Shown one piece after another: positions 20,846 to 32,300 of a stretch of DNA of 64,000 bases. The position numbers and the translations under genes were made by a program. The notes under the pieces are model-generated. The model did not search any database, had not been told where the DNA came from, and saw nothing but the letters and a program-made list of their open reading frames with translations. Numbering within the stretch: the first letter of the stretch is position 1; every line of letters begins with the position of its first letter. This DNA comes from Akkermansia muciniphila (GTDB lineage Bacteria > Verrucomicrobiota > Verrucomicrobiia > Limisphaerales > UBA9464). Location of the stretch: contig CAMDGV010000009.1 of assembly GCA_945898055.1 (NCBI GenBank), forward strand, positions 1 to 64,000, in the 5' to 3' direction.

Positions 20846-22129
20846 TTAGCGGGATGCCCGTTGGACACCGACCTCGAGACAAATGGCTTCAGTGGTTGAA
20901 CGGGCATACACTCGACCGTTGGATAACACCGGTCTCGTCCAGCATTTACCATCGAGAACTTCAGCACGGGCGCGTTCTGCATAACCGCCTGGGACGGCAT
21001 CAATGAGCACCAATTGTCCATCATCCGAGAGAGCCAGCACTCCACTGGCAGTGAGGATGACGTGACCGGGACCGAACCCCGTCTTTTCCCACTTAACAGT
21101 ACCGGTGGTGATATCAACACACTTAACTGGGCCAGACCCATATTCTTTGAATTGAAACATACCATATAAGTGCCCCTCTTTGAGCACCGGTGTCGACCAA
21201 TGGTTGGCCAGCGGTTTATTGCCAGCAAAACGGTAAATTTCTGTGGCTGACCAAGTCCCACCCGTTCGGGTCACTCGAGCCGCCGCCGCGCCGACACCGT
21301 AGCCAGCAGAACAGTACACGACATTACCCGAAACGACCGGCGACGCAGCGGTAGAGACCTTGTAGGGGAAGGCAAACCGCCAGAGCTCAGTTCCAGTCTT
21401 GGGATCTGTCGATACCAATCCGGATTGAAGGAACCAGATCACCTGCCGAACTCCATCGATTGTGGTGGGCAGCACAGTGGCGTGGGTGATTCTTTCGTCA
21501 GCGGTCTTCCAGAGAGGCGCGCCCGTGCTGATATCCAAGGCGAGAAGACTTTCCCCAGGTCCACCACCACCGACAAACAAACGACCGTCTTCAATCACCG
21601 GCGATTGGGCGTTCTGCCAGCTAATATTACGTCCAGCATTATCCTTGATCAGATCCCTCTTCCAGACAATCGCACCCGTCTTGGCATCAAAGGCTTGGAC
21701 AACTAACTTTGCGGAAATCGTGTAGACCCGACCTGCGGCAATGGCAGGGGTCGACCTCGGACCGTCTCCCCCTCGGTTCTCTTTGGTGCCATCGTCCCCG
21801 CCGTCACCTACTTTCATGGTGCCGAGTGCTTGAGCCCAAAGTTCTTTCCCAGTGCTTGCATCCCGCACTACGACTGCTTCTTGAACGACTCCATCGAAGT
21901 CACGGAGTTCTTGAGTGGCACAGCGTCCACCTGCCACCGCGAAGGAACTGAACCCAGCATTACTGGGCACTTTCCACAGTACCTTGGGTCCTGTTTGAGG
22001 CCACTGAGTCGCAATTGATTCGGTAGATCGGCCATCCTGAGAAGGCCCGTGATAGCTAGACCAATCGGCTGCTTGCATGGATAAGGCAGCCGCTACCGAG
22101 GCAACAAGAAGATATCGAGTTTTGACCAT
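20846..22129 (-). CDS. PQQ-like beta-propeller repeat protein
   Basis: Signal peptide MVKTRYLLVASVAAALSMQAADWSSYHGPSQDGRS; repeats DASTGKELWAQALG, DAKTGAIVWKRDL, DISTGAPLWKTAD, DPKTGTELWRFAF, DITTGTVKWEK. Confidence 0.88.
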   Translation of the reverse strand: MVKTRYLLVASVAAALSMQAADWSSYHGPSQDGRSTESIATQWPQTGPKVLWKVPSNAGFSSFAVAGGRCATQELRDFDGVVQEAVVVRDASTGKELWAQALGTMKVGDGGDDGTKENRGGDGPRSTPAIAAGRVYTISAKLVVQAFDAKTGAIVWKRDLIKDNAGRNISWQNAQSPVIEDGRLFVGGGGPGESLLALDISTGAPLWKTADERITHATVLPTTIDGVRQVIWFLQSGLVSTDPKTGTELWRFAFPYKVSTAASPVVSGNVVYCSAGYGVGAAAARVTRTGGTWSATEIYRFAGNKPLANHWSTPVLKEGHLYGMFQFKEYGSGPVKCVDITTGTVKWEKTGFGPGHVILTASGVLALSDDGQLVLIDAVPGGYAERARAEVLDGKCWTRPVLSNGRVYARSTTEAICLEVGVQRASR

Positions 22130-22352
22130 GAGCTAATCGGGCAGTAACGTCAGGCGATCGTCAAATCAAGAGTCACTTAATATTTCTGAGGATGTAAGCA
22201 GAAAGTTGGGTGACGCCGGAGGGGGATTTCAGATTGAATCTGCTTCCGGCGGCAGGTGGTCTCATTTCAGACTCCTGTCTGCAGGGGTTACGAAAGATTG
22301 TTTCAACGAAACTCAACTAAGAGGGACTTTCGAGTCCGAAGATAATCAGCAT

Positions 22353-24710
22353 ATGTACTTTAATAGAATTTTTTGTTCACACTTACGCCCGACGCTCGCT
22401 GCACTTTCGGCGATCGCAGCCTTAGCTTTTCCCGCCCATGCTGCGGATGCCAAGGTCAACGAGAGCTTGCTCCAAAAGAATTTTCCATTTCAAGGCGCCT
22501 GTATCTCCGCAACTTTCCCGGCCAAGAATACGGCGATGAAGGGCCTCGCCATTCGGTTGCCTGGCGATGCTGGGGCCAATGTCCTTTTCGATACCGACCT
22601 CTGTCGGATGGCCGCAGGTTGGACCGGTGGCTACATCAGTACCCGCGGTGTCACTTACGACGGATCTCACGGTGGCCATCCAGCGATTGTCGGAACGCAG
22701 AAATTTGGGACAGCCGTTGTTCCAGGTGTCTCGGTGACCTCAACTTTCAAGGATTCGAGGTCGGAACCGTTTGGTCCGATGGATTCAACGGTGGCCCGAT
22801 GGGGCGGACTCCGCCTCTTAGGTGACCGTGTCCAACTCGAATACATCGTCGCTGGAAATGTTCGCATCGAAGAACAACCTTCTGCGGTGTCGGCAGGGGA
22901 ACAAACTGTCTTCCTTCGCAACTTCCAAATCAAAGCAGACGCAGGCCGTTCCTACTTCGGCAAGAATCCCAAGATAACCACAGCTTTTTCGATCCTTTTG
23001 GCTGACGTTGAAGGCATCGCCAAGGACGACAAAGGCCGTCTAGAAAAACGGGTCTTGATCTTGGGAGGCAAAGAAACGGCAACCTGGATCAAAGCTTCCG
23101 GCCTTCCCAAGGGCGTGACTTTAGTCGCTGAAGAGGGGCGTGTTTCGTTACGAATCGCTGCTGGAACGGTGGCGACTCAACCCTTCCAAGTGGCCATTTT
23201 AAGTGGATCCAACCCCGATGCTGCCACGTTTGAAGCGGCCACACAGACTTCAGCGGTCTTCGCTGACTTTTCTAAGGGGGGACCTGTTCGCTGGCCGCAG
23301 ACTGTGGAAACCAAGGGAACCGTCAGCACGGCGGACGCCGCTTATGTCGTCGATAACATTACGACCCCGATCAATAATCCTTGGAACCGGCGTGTTCGTA
23401 TCGGTGGTATGGATTTCTTTGCCGACGGGACACGCGCTGCCGTCTCCACTTGGGATGGGGATCTTTGGATCGTTTCGGGTATTGATGCGAACTTGCAAAA
23501 TCTCCGCTGGAAACGGTTTGCCTCCGGCATGTACGAGACGCTTGGTTTGAGAATTATTAATGACGTTGTTTATACCTCGGGCCGTGATCAATTGACCCGT
23601 TACACCGATGTCAATGGCGATGGCGAGGCGGACTACTACGAAAACTTCAACAATCAGGTCACTTCAACTGAAGGATTCCACGAATTCCTCTTTGATTTGC
23701 AAACAGACGCGCAAGGTAATTTCTACTTTGCTAAGGCGGGCCCGGTTAAAGGGGGTGGACGCGGTTTTGAGACAATTTCGCGTGACGCCGGGACGTTGAT
23801 GAAAGTCAGTGCCAACGGAAAAAAATTCGAAACTGTGGCGACGGGTTTCCGTGCCCCCAATGGGATTGGAGTTAATCCGTGGAATGGTCAAATTACCACC
23901 GGCGATAACGAAGGCACTTGGGTCCCTACTTGCCCGGTGAATTGGGTGAAACCGGGTGGGTTTTACGGGGTCGAAGACCTCGCTCACGGCGCGGATGTGA
24001 AGTCTTTTCGGCAACCCCTGACCTGGATGTCACACGACAACTACGACAATAGTGGTGGCGGACAAGTTTGGGTGGACAGCGACAAATGGGGCCCATTTTC
24101 TAAGCGACTGCTGCACATGAGTTATGGCCAGTGCTCGCTGTTCCTAGTGATGCACGAAGAGATCAACGGTCAAATTCAAGGGGGAGTGGTAAAATTCCCG
24201 CTTAAATTTACCAGTTCGGCCATGCGCGGTCGTTTCAACAAGAAGGACGGTCAACTTTACGTAGCGGGCCTGCAAGGGTGGCAGACCAAAGCGGTTAAAA
24301 TTTCCGGCTTCGACCGGGTCCGTTACACTGGAAAACCAGTATATTCAGTGCAGCAAATGAAGGTGACCAGCAAAGGACTTCGATTGACTTTCACTCATCC
24401 TTTGGATGCCAAAGAAGCGTCGGATATCCAGAACTTCTCTGCGCGCCGTTGGAATTACAACCGCACGTCCGACTACGGATCTCAAACTTTCAAGGTGAAG
24501 AATCCCACCGAAAAAGGCCGGGAAACCGTCGCTATAACGGGTGCTAAGGTGAGTGACGATGGGCTTTCGGTGGATATTGAGATCGAAGACTTCCGTTTGG
24601 TAAATCAGTTGGAGATCAAATTCCAACTGAAGGCCAAGGACGGCAGTCCGATCGAGCAGGAATTTCAGTGCTCAGTCAATGTGATCCCTGGCGGCGTTGT
24701 CTCGAGGTAA
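22353..24710 (+). CDS. DUF6797-like / PVC dehydrogenase-type propeller protein, secreted
   Basis: Signal peptide from internal ATG 22353; NPWNRRVRIGGMDFFADGTRAAVSTWDGDLWIVSGID, YTDVNGDGEADYYENFNN, GFRAPNGIGVNPWNGQITTGDNEGTWVP. Confidence 0.7.
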   Translation: MYFNRIFCSHLRPTLAALSAIAALAFPAHAADAKVNESLLQKNFPFQGACISATFPAKNTAMKGLAIRLPGDAGANVLFDTDLCRMAAGWTGGYISTRGVTYDGSHGGHPAIVGTQKFGTAVVPGVSVTSTFKDSRSEPFGPMDSTVARWGGLRLLGDRVQLEYIVAGNVRIEEQPSAVSAGEQTVFLRNFQIKADAGRSYFGKNPKITTAFSILLADVEGIAKDDKGRLEKRVLILGGKETATWIKASGLPKGVTLVAEEGRVSLRIAAGTVATQPFQVAILSGSNPDAATFEAATQTSAVFADFSKGGPVRWPQTVETKGTVSTADAAYVVDNITTPINNPWNRRVRIGGMDFFADGTRAAVSTWDGDLWIVSGIDANLQNLRWKRFASGMYETLGLRIINDVVYTSGRDQLTRYTDVNGDGEADYYENFNNQVTSTEGFHEFLFDLQTDAQGNFYFAKAGPVKGGGRGFETISRDAGTLMKVSANGKKFETVATGFRAPNGIGVNPWNGQITTGDNEGTWVPTCPVNWVKPGGFYGVEDLAHGADVKSFRQPLTWMSHDNYDNSGGGQVWVDSDKWGPFSKRLLHMSYGQCSLFLVMHEEINGQIQGGVVKFPLKFTSSAMRGRFNKKDGQLYVAGLQGWQTKAVKISGFDRVRYTGKPVYSVQQMKVTSKGLRLTFTHPLDAKEASDIQNFSARRWNYNRTSDYGSQTFKVKNPTEKGRETVAITGAKVSDDGLSVDIEIEDFRLVNQLEIKFQLKAKDGSPIEQEFQCSVNVIPGGVVSR

Positions 24711-24743
24711 ATCTAGCTCGGCTTCTTTTTAAAATCGAATAGG

Positions 24744-24774
24744 CCCCGTTCACACGGTGTGAGCGGGGTTTTTT
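24744..24774 (+). terminator. Rho-independent terminator
   Basis: ccccgttcacac-g-gtgtgagcgggg hairpin (one T-G wobble) followed by tttttt. Confidence 0.85.
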
Positions 24775-24886
24775 GCAATCTGAACCCCCGGTAATCCCCC
24801 TCTCGGCCCATTTCAATCGAACAGTTCTTTTTGCATCTTTTAACTTCCCGCTTTTCCACCGTCGATCTGTGGATCAGTGTCCACCC

Positions 24887-27253
24887 ATGTTCCACGGGGT
24901 TCGATGTCTTCTACTCTTCGCAACGCTTGCTTGGGTTTCTGGATTTGTCCGCGCAGCGGATCGACTAGAACTAAAGGAAGGCGACCGCATCTTATTCATC
25001 GGCGATACTTTTTTTGAGCGCGAGGTGAACTACGGGCATTTGGAAGCCCGCCTGACCGCGGCGGCGGCGGATCGGTCCCTCACTTTCCGCAATTTAGCTT
25101 GGGCCGGCGATTCACCGATGGGCCGTGCACGGGCCAGTTTTGACTGGAATAAACCCGAAACTGAGTGGCTCAAGCGGGTCAAAGAGCAGTTAGCGCTGGT
25201 CAAGCCGACGGTCGCTTTTTTGAGTTACGGTATGACCGCCGCACTCGAACTGTCTGAAATCACCGATGCAAAAGAACGCTCGGCTCATTTGGAGAAATTT
25301 ATCTCGGATCTAAGAAAATTGACTTCGGCAATAACCGAGGTCTCGGGCACGCCTGTCCGGTTTGTGATCCTGACTCCGGTTAAACCTCAGGAACCCAAGA
25401 ACGGTCCGGCTTCTATCGCTGCGTCTGAAGTGGCCCTCCGTCTCCAAGCCTTCGCGGTTACCCAAGGGGTCGTGGTTCTCGATGTCTTTGAAGCCACCCG
25501 TCGTATTTCGATGCTACGAATGATCACCTACGAAAGTCCGGTGATCCTCAATGAAATCGGTTATGGAATCCTGGCAAGTCGACTGGTGGGGCTTCTCGGG
25601 TTTTCCAAATCAGATGAAGCGGTCGACCCCGCAGATTTAAGGGTGGCAATTCAACATAAGAATGAATTGTTTTTCCACCGCTGGCGCCCTTCTAACTGGA
25701 CCTATCTCTTCGGCTTTCGCAAACAAGAGCAGGGGCGAAATGCCGTGGAGATTCCTAAGTACGATCCGATGGTGGAAGCGTGGGACGCAAAAATTGCCAA
25801 ACTTCGCCACGTAAAGACCCCAGACGCTGCAGTGCTCGCTGAGGTTCGAGCCTTAACAGTTTCTTCGAGTCCAAAGCCTTCTAAATCAACTTTGTCGCCT
25901 CAATCTGTTCCCACCTTTGACGTCGCTGAAGGCTTGGAGGTCAGTCTTTGGGCAGAGAACCCAGATCTCTTCAAGCCGATTCAGATGAACTGGGATCCTC
26001 AAGGGCGCCTGTGGATCGCTAGCTCTCGGACCTATCCTATGATTGCACCTGGAAGTGCTGCCAACGATGCCGTCATCATTTTAGAAGATACAGATGGTGA
26101 TGGGAAAGCGGATCAGCATACGGTTTTTGCTGATAATTTATTGATTCCAACTGGGGTCGTTCCCGACGGTCGCGGTGGATGCTATGTCGCGGCGAGCAGC
26201 CAATTGCTGCATCTCGAAGACACCAATCGCGATGGCCGAGCCGATCGCCGAACGGTCGTGCTTACTAGTTTTGGCACTGAAGATACTCACCATAATTTAC
26301 ATACACTGCGCTGGGGTTATGACGGTCATCTTTATTTCAATCAGTCGATTTATACTCATTCTCATATCGAAACGATTCACGGAGTACGCCGACTCAATTC
26401 CGCAGGTATTTGGAGGTTTAATCCTGAGAGTTGGGAACTAGGCATCTTTACCCGAGGCGGTTGCAATCCGTGGGGGCATCATTGGGATCAATACGGCAAT
26501 TCCTTTTTCACCGACGGCGCTGGCGGCAAGGGCATCTATCATGCCATGGAAGGTGCTACTTATTTCACTTACTCCGACATGCGCCGCGAAGCCGACAGTG
26601 TTAGCCCGGGGAACTATCCGAAGTTCGCTAGTCTCGAAATGATCCACAGTCCAGCAATGCCCCTCGATTGGCAGGGGCACTTGATCACCTGCGATTTCCG
26701 GGCGCATCGGGTGGTTCGTTTTTCTCTGACCGACGTCGGATCCAGTTTTCAAACTAAGGAAGAGACCGATGTCTTACGGTCCACCAATGTTACTTTTCGT
26801 CCGATTGATTTGCGGCAAGGACCCGATGGAGGTCTTTACATTGCGGACTGGAGTAATCCCATCATCCAGCATGGCGAAGTGGATTTTCGCGATCCGCGCC
26901 GCGACAAAGAACATGGACGGATTTGGCGGGTGGCCTCCAAAGGTAAGGGCCTTAAACCGAAGGCTGGATTTGATTTGACCCGCCTATCCAACACTGAATT
27001 GCTCGATCGTACTCTTTCTAAAAATGGATGGGATCAAGAGCAGGCACGTCTCGTTCTTCGTCAACGGGGTGCCGCCAATGTCTTACCGACCTTAACCTCT
27101 TGGCTTACCCGGCAGACGGATCCTCGGGCCAAATTGGAAGCTGTCTGGCTTCGGGAAGGATTGGGACAAAAAGTCAGCCCTCTCTTGGGTGAACTTGTCG
27201 GTTCATCGGATGGTCGAATCCGCACGGCTGCGGCCCGTCAATTGCGGCACTGA
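24887..27253 (+). CDS. SGNH-like N-terminal domain + PVC membrane-bound-dehydrogenase propeller + short HEAT-like tail
   Basis: GDRILFIGDTFFEREVNYGHLEARL (SGNH-type); FDVAEGLEVSLWAENPDLFKPIQMNWDPQGRLWIASSRTYP; EDTDGDGKADQHTVFADNL; DFRDPRRDKEHGRIWRVA; start set at ATG 24887. Confidence 0.78.
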   Translation: MFHGVRCLLLFATLAWVSGFVRAADRLELKEGDRILFIGDTFFEREVNYGHLEARLTAAAADRSLTFRNLAWAGDSPMGRARASFDWNKPETEWLKRVKEQLALVKPTVAFLSYGMTAALELSEITDAKERSAHLEKFISDLRKLTSAITEVSGTPVRFVILTPVKPQEPKNGPASIAASEVALRLQAFAVTQGVVVLDVFEATRRISMLRMITYESPVILNEIGYGILASRLVGLLGFSKSDEAVDPADLRVAIQHKNELFFHRWRPSNWTYLFGFRKQEQGRNAVEIPKYDPMVEAWDAKIAKLRHVKTPDAAVLAEVRALTVSSSPKPSKSTLSPQSVPTFDVAEGLEVSLWAENPDLFKPIQMNWDPQGRLWIASSRTYPMIAPGSAANDAVIILEDTDGDGKADQHTVFADNLLIPTGVVPDGRGGCYVAASSQLLHLEDTNRDGRADRRTVVLTSFGTEDTHHNLHTLRWGYDGHLYFNQSIYTHSHIETIHGVRRLNSAGIWRFNPESWELGIFTRGGCNPWGHHWDQYGNSFFTDGAGGKGIYHAMEGATYFTYSDMRREADSVSPGNYPKFASLEMIHSPAMPLDWQGHLITCDFRAHRVVRFSLTDVGSSFQTKEETDVLRSTNVTFRPIDLRQGPDGGLYIADWSNPIIQHGEVDFRDPRRDKEHGRIWRVASKGKGLKPKAGFDLTRLSNTELLDRTLSKNGWDQEQARLVLRQRGAANVLPTLTSWLTRQTDPRAKLEAVWLREGLGQKVSPLLGELVGSSDGRIRTAAARQLRH

Positions 27254-27326
27254 TTAACGATTGGTCCTTCGTTGATGCAGATCTCTAACCGCTCTTTTAA
27301 CCGAACAACTATAAACTCCCCCTTTT

Positions 27327-28649
27327 ATGCCTGACCACGAATCTGGATTTGATCTTAACCGCCGCGACTTTTTCCGCGGTGCCTCCATGGCTGGAGTGAT
27401 GGCTATGATGGGAGCTATTCCTTTGACCGCTGAGGAAGCAGCTAAAGCCGCTGGCGACAAGGTCCTGCCACCGCCAAAAGTGGATCCTAACTACAAAGAG
27501 AAACCGGTGGGGCCGCCCGTGAAGTTTGGCATCATCGGACTCGGAGCTCACGGTCGCGAAATTATTACGCACCTAGCTAAATTGCCCAACGCGCCCGTGG
27601 TCGCGATTTGTGATCATTACAAGCAGTCGATAAAACGGGCCACTGAATCGGTTCCCTCGGCGAAGACCTACGCGAGCGCCGCCGAATTATTAGCGGACAA
27701 GGATGTTCAGGCGGTGGTGATTGCTACCCCGACTCACGAACATCGAGACCTCGCTTTGGCTGCCCTGCAGGCTGGTAAACACGTCTATCTCGAAGCTCCG
27801 ATGGCACATACCATCGACGATGCCCGCATAATCGCCAAAGCTGCCGTGGCTCTGCCTGCTCAACAGATTTTTCAGGTAGGACATCAAATGCGAGAAAATC
27901 CGCAGCACCATCACGTCCTTAAATTTATCCGCACGGGTGCCACCGGCAAAGCGGCCATGGGTCGGGGGCAGTGGAATAAAAAGACCAGTTGGCGGCGCGC
28001 TTCCCCCAATTCTGATCGCGAAAAAGCCCTCAATTGGCGCCTTTCCCGTGAGACGTCTTTAGGTCTGGTCGGCGAAGTGGGCCTCCACAGTCTCGATGTA
28101 GCGGCTTGGTATTTCAACAGTCTCCCAGTCGCAATTACTGGCTTTGGTGGGATCATGCAATGGCAGGATGGACGGGATGTCGCAGACACCGCCCAGTTGG
28201 TAGCCGAGTTTGCCAATGGGGTACGTCATTCTTGGAGTGCGACGCTCGCTAATTCATTCGAGGGGGAACATGACATTTTCTTTGGATCTTCTGCCGCGGT
28301 GTTGATTCGTGATAATAAGGCGTGGATGTTTAAGGAGACCGATGCGGAGTTGCTGGGGTGGGAAGTTTATGCTCGAAAAGAAGATTTCCTGACCGACTCA
28401 GGAATCGCGCTGGTGGCCAATGCGACCAAGATATTAGCCCAAGGCAAAAAACCGGCCGAGGCCGCTTCTGAGACCGATTCGCCGATCCGTTATGCCTTAG
28501 AGAAATTCGTCGGACATGTGAACGACGGAACCAAGCCAGAGGCTTCGGCTGAGGTGGGTTTTCGAGGGGTGGTAATGGCGGTCAAAGCCAACGAAGCCGT
28601 AACCCAAGGGCGACGTATCGATATTCCTATCGAACTTTACACGATCTGA
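27327..28649 (+). CDS. Gfo/Idh/MocA family oxidoreductase with Tat leader
   Basis: NRRDFFRGASMAGVMAM; VKFGIIGLGAHGREIITHL; VVAICDHYKQ; VVIATPTHEHRDLALAALQAGKHVYLEAPMAHTIDDARII. Confidence 0.92.
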   Translation: MPDHESGFDLNRRDFFRGASMAGVMAMMGAIPLTAEEAAKAAGDKVLPPPKVDPNYKEKPVGPPVKFGIIGLGAHGREIITHLAKLPNAPVVAICDHYKQSIKRATESVPSAKTYASAAELLADKDVQAVVIATPTHEHRDLALAALQAGKHVYLEAPMAHTIDDARIIAKAAVALPAQQIFQVGHQMRENPQHHHVLKFIRTGATGKAAMGRGQWNKKTSWRRASPNSDREKALNWRLSRETSLGLVGEVGLHSLDVAAWYFNSLPVAITGFGGIMQWQDGRDVADTAQLVAEFANGVRHSWSATLANSFEGEHDIFFGSSAAVLIRDNKAWMFKETDAELLGWEVYARKEDFLTDSGIALVANATKILAQGKKPAEAASETDSPIRYALEKFVGHVNDGTKPEASAEVGFRGVVMAVKANEAVTQGRRIDIPIELYTI

Positions 28650-28896
28650 TTTTTCTCGGTGATTCTGACTCGCCGCGGTCGCAGAATCATTGGTTAAGAG
28701 ATGTCACCTTGAAGTGGGAAACTAAAGTGCGACCGAGGGCTAGGGCTACGGTCTTAAAATCGACGGCGATGCTTTATCTGAAAATCAGCTCGGAGCTGAG
28801 TCAAACGGGTCAAAATAGAGTCAATACTTCATTCGCTTAAGAGAGACTCCTTGTTTGCGTCGGAACTATTTCACTGGTAGTGTCAGTTACAAACAA

Positions 28897-30897
28897 ATGG
28901 CAGACGATCAACCTCCCAGCAGCAATCGAAACAATCGAACGGGCGATTCGAAGTTGCCAGCGCCTAATTGGATACTCTGGCCTCTGGTTATTTTACTTGG
29001 AGTAGCCCTTGTTTTGTGGTCGCGGCAAGGAAGCAGAGTTGACGAAAAGGTTATCTCGGCTCAGCGCTTTGATAATTTAATAACCGAGAAAAAAGTGATT
29101 AATGGGAGGATTGAATTTAATCCCCAACAGATGCTGCGAACGGTCCGAGGGGCTTTCCTCGAGGAAGGGGTAACCAACTTCTTCCGAATCGAAATGCCCA
29201 TCACTGAAACCACGATGGACCGTTTGATTTTCGGTGCTGGATTCAAGGCGGAAGAACGGACGGCTCAATGGACGGCCGTCCTTGTCAATCTTCTCCCCTT
29301 TTTAATGATCGGGGTGCTCATCTGGGTTTTCTTTCTGCGCCAAATTAAGGCCGCCGGTAAGGGTGCCCTCAGCTTTGGTAAGTCGAAGGCTCGTCTGCTA
29401 ACTAAGGATCGGAATAAAACCACTTTCAAGGACGTTGCTGGCGTCGAGGAGGCCAAGGATGAAGTCTCCGAAATGGTGGAGTTCCTTCGGGATCCGAAGA
29501 AATTTCAGAAGTTAGGAGGCCGGATTCCTAAAGGCATTTTGATGATTGGACCTCCGGGTACTGGGAAAACCTTGCTCGCCAAAGCGATTGCCGGCGAGGC
29601 AGACGCCAGTTTCTTCAGCATCAGCGGTTCCGACTTTGTGGAAATGTTCGTCGGTGTCGGGGCTAGCCGTGTTCGGGATATGTTCGAACAAGCTCGGAAA
29701 AACACCCCTTGCCTCATTTTCATCGACGAAATCGACGCGGTCGGTCGCAGTCGCGGTCATGGCCATGGCGGCGGTAATGACGAACGGGAACAAACTCTCA
29801 ATGCCTTACTCGTCGAAATGGACGGCTTTGATACCCAAGAAGGAATTATCATCATCGCCGCGACCAATCGTCCCGATGTCCTTGATCCTGCCCTCCTTCG
29901 TCCAGGTCGTTTTGATCGCCAAGTAACGGTCAATCTCCCTGATGTTCGCGGACGTGAAGCAATTCTCAAGGTCCACGCGAAGAACGTGAAGCTCGATGGC
30001 TTAGTTGATCTGTCGGTTATTGCCCGGGGGACTCCTGGATTTTCCGGTGCCGAATTAGCTAATCTCCTGAATGAAGCTGCTTTGTTGGCTGCGAGAACGG
30101 GTCGGAAATCGATTGGAATGTTAGAACTTGAGGAAGCAAGAGATAAGGTTCGTTGGGGCCGTGAACGCCGCAGTATGGCGATGTCCGAAGAAGAAAAGAA
30201 GGGAACCGCTTGGCATGAAGCCGGTCATGCGGTGGTTAATGTGGTCCTAACCCACACTCATCCGCTCCACAAAGTAACAATTATCCCCCGAGGTCAGGCT
30301 CTCGGTGCAACGATGTTTCTGCCGAAGGAGGATATTCTGAGCCGACGACGCAAGGAACTCCTCGACATGATCGCAGTGACGATGGCGGGTCGGATTGCCG
30401 AGCAACTCTTTACCGAAGATATCTCGAGCGGTGCCTCAGGCGATATTCAACAGGCCACTTCGATGGCTCGTGCCATGGTTATGCACTGGGGAATGAGCGA
30501 TAAACTGGGCATGGTGCTCTACGGTGAATCTCATAGTCCTCTCTTTCTCGGCAGTGATATGGGGCGATCCAAGGATTATAGCGAGGAGACGGCTCGTCAG
30601 ATCGATGCTGAGGTCAAACGAATCACCGACGCTGGTTATCAGACTGCTTTGGATATTATCACTAGCCATCGAGATAAAGTGGAACTGGTGGCTAAGGCTT
30701 TATTAGAGTTCGAAACTCTCGAGGGATCACAGGTCATTGACATCGTTAAAACCGGTACGTTTACCCCGCCTCCTGTCAATCCGAGCCAGATCGATCCGCC
30801 TTCAGGTGCTCAGGCAAATACGCCTTTGCCTGAGGTGATAAAACCGGTTCCTCCGAAGCTCCCCGGTTACGGCACTCCCGCTCCTGCCGCCGCCTAA
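28897..30897 (+). CDS. ftsH: ATP-dependent zinc metalloprotease FtsH
   Basis: [88 protein letters not shown]; start set at ATG 28897. Confidence 0.97.
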   Translation: MADDQPPSSNRNNRTGDSKLPAPNWILWPLVILLGVALVLWSRQGSRVDEKVISAQRFDNLITEKKVINGRIEFNPQQMLRTVRGAFLEEGVTNFFRIEMPITETTMDRLIFGAGFKAEERTAQWTAVLVNLLPFLMIGVLIWVFFLRQIKAAGKGALSFGKSKARLLTKDRNKTTFKDVAGVEEAKDEVSEMVEFLRDPKKFQKLGGRIPKGILMIGPPGTGKTLLAKAIAGEADASFFSISGSDFVEMFVGVGASRVRDMFEQARKNTPCLIFIDEIDAVGRSRGHGHGGGNDEREQTLNALLVEMDGFDTQEGIIIIAATNRPDVLDPALLRPGRFDRQVTVNLPDVRGREAILKVHAKNVKLDGLVDLSVIARGTPGFSGAELANLLNEAALLAARTGRKSIGMLELEEARDKVRWGRERRSMAMSEEEKKGTAWHEAGHAVVNVVLTHTHPLHKVTIIPRGQALGATMFLPKEDILSRRRKELLDMIAVTMAGRIAEQLFTEDISSGASGDIQQATSMARAMVMHWGMSDKLGMVLYGESHSPLFLGSDMGRSKDYSEETARQIDAEVKRITDAGYQTALDIITSHRDKVELVAKALLEFETLEGSQVIDIVKTGTFTPPPVNPSQIDPPSGAQANTPLPEVIKPVPPKLPGYGTPAPAAA

Positions 30898-31061
30898 CTT
30901 TACCCCAATTTGTTCTCAAGGCTCGGCTCATTGGACTGTTCTTTGCGCTTGTGTCTTTGACATAGACTCCGTTGCGGAGGATTTGGCGATTGGGGTTCGG
31001 TTTCGTTAAAGTTCTAAAGCCCTCTGAAAGGGCCGCGGGCAAAAGGGAATCAATCAGTTTT

Positions 31062-32300
31062 TCAGGGCTTCTTCAAATTAGCCTGCAACATCTCCAAGCT
31101 CTGAAGGGCATAGGAAGTGACCAAAGCAGAGTCGCGCTCCCACCATCGTTGTTCAGTGTTCACCCAACTTCCATCCGGTTTTTGCAATTCAACCAAGCGA
31201 CGCATCACTTCTGCTTTCCACTCGATTTCACGCCCATCAGCAAGTCGTAGTTGGTCAATTCGTGCGGCCAATAAGGCTTTGGTTAATAAATTCAAATAGT
31301 AGAAATAGCCTTGCTGCCCTAGAGCTGGATTTTCATCCAAAGTATAGTTGTTTTGTAGCCAATCCAGCACCGCCCTAACTCGTGGATCGTCTCGGCTCAC
31401 TTCCGCATAAAGATAGCTCAGAAGTCCCGCATAGCTGATGCTTCCGGTAGATCGGAGAGATATCTTCCCGCTCAAGGCATTGGTAACGCCTCCGGCCATG
31501 CTGTGCCCGGGATAATAGACGAAGCCGCCTCGATCACGACTCTCTTCGGAGACCCAAGGCGCCGCATTATGCGACGGCAAGTTTTGGCAAGCTTGAAGAA
31601 ACTGTTTTACTGCAGCCCAATTAAGATCAGGCCCCTTTGGGTGAACTCCCGAAACATCCGACGGCGGAAGGGCTTGCTCGGACCACCTCATCGCTTCAAT
31701 CGCCGCCAAAGTATTGTTTAAGTCCGAATGCTGATACTTGCTTCCATAACCAACCCCTCCATCGAACTCGGTGTCTACCTTGCCGACTTCCTTAAAATCA
31801 ATCTGCGTGCCCGCAAGGTACGATCGGGATTTACGGATCACCGGAAGAAAATGGGCATCGTCGGCAGTCACCAAGGCGAGGAGAGACAATGAGGTATTGT
31901 AGTTGATGAAATTCCCGCGGTGAATGCTGCCGTCGGGTCGAACGCTCCCCAAAATAAACTCGTAGGCGCGATTTAATTCCGATGGGCGCCGAATTCGGAA
32001 GCGTCCGGTTGACTCTCGATTGAAGGCAACCAAAACGAGCGCCGTAACCGCCGGTTGCTCGGAGGTTGACCACCATCCATTTGAATTCTGGCTCTTTAAC
32101 AAAAAACTCAATCCACGATCAATCGAGGCATTCACCTCAATGGGGGTCGGTGCTCCCTGCAAAGAACTCACCCGATTCGGCTCCTTGGAAAAAGCCTCGC
32201 CCTTACTGGAAATAGATTGAAGGTTAAGGCATAAGAGTGTCAGCCCAAGTAGGGTGATTGGGGACCTCCAATAAGTCTGTAGGTTGGGCTGACTTTTCAT
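31062..32300 (-). CDS. Prenyltransferase/squalene-cyclase-like alpha-toroid repeat protein, secreted
   Basis: Repeats IDRGLSFLLKSQNSNGWW..., LNRAYEFILGSVRPDGSIHRG, VLDWLQNNYTLDENPALGQQGYFYYLNLLTKAL, VELQKPDGSWVNTEQRWWERDSALVTSYALQSLEML; hydrophobic N-terminus. Confidence 0.75.
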   Translation of the reverse strand: MKSQPNLQTYWRSPITLLGLTLLCLNLQSISSKGEAFSKEPNRVSSLQGAPTPIEVNASIDRGLSFLLKSQNSNGWWSTSEQPAVTALVLVAFNRESTGRFRIRRPSELNRAYEFILGSVRPDGSIHRGNFINYNTSLSLLALVTADDAHFLPVIRKSRSYLAGTQIDFKEVGKVDTEFDGGVGYGSKYQHSDLNNTLAAIEAMRWSEQALPPSDVSGVHPKGPDLNWAAVKQFLQACQNLPSHNAAPWVSEESRDRGGFVYYPGHSMAGGVTNALSGKISLRSTGSISYAGLLSYLYAEVSRDDPRVRAVLDWLQNNYTLDENPALGQQGYFYYLNLLTKALLAARIDQLRLADGREIEWKAEVMRRLVELQKPDGSWVNTEQRWWERDSALVTSYALQSLEMLQANLKKP

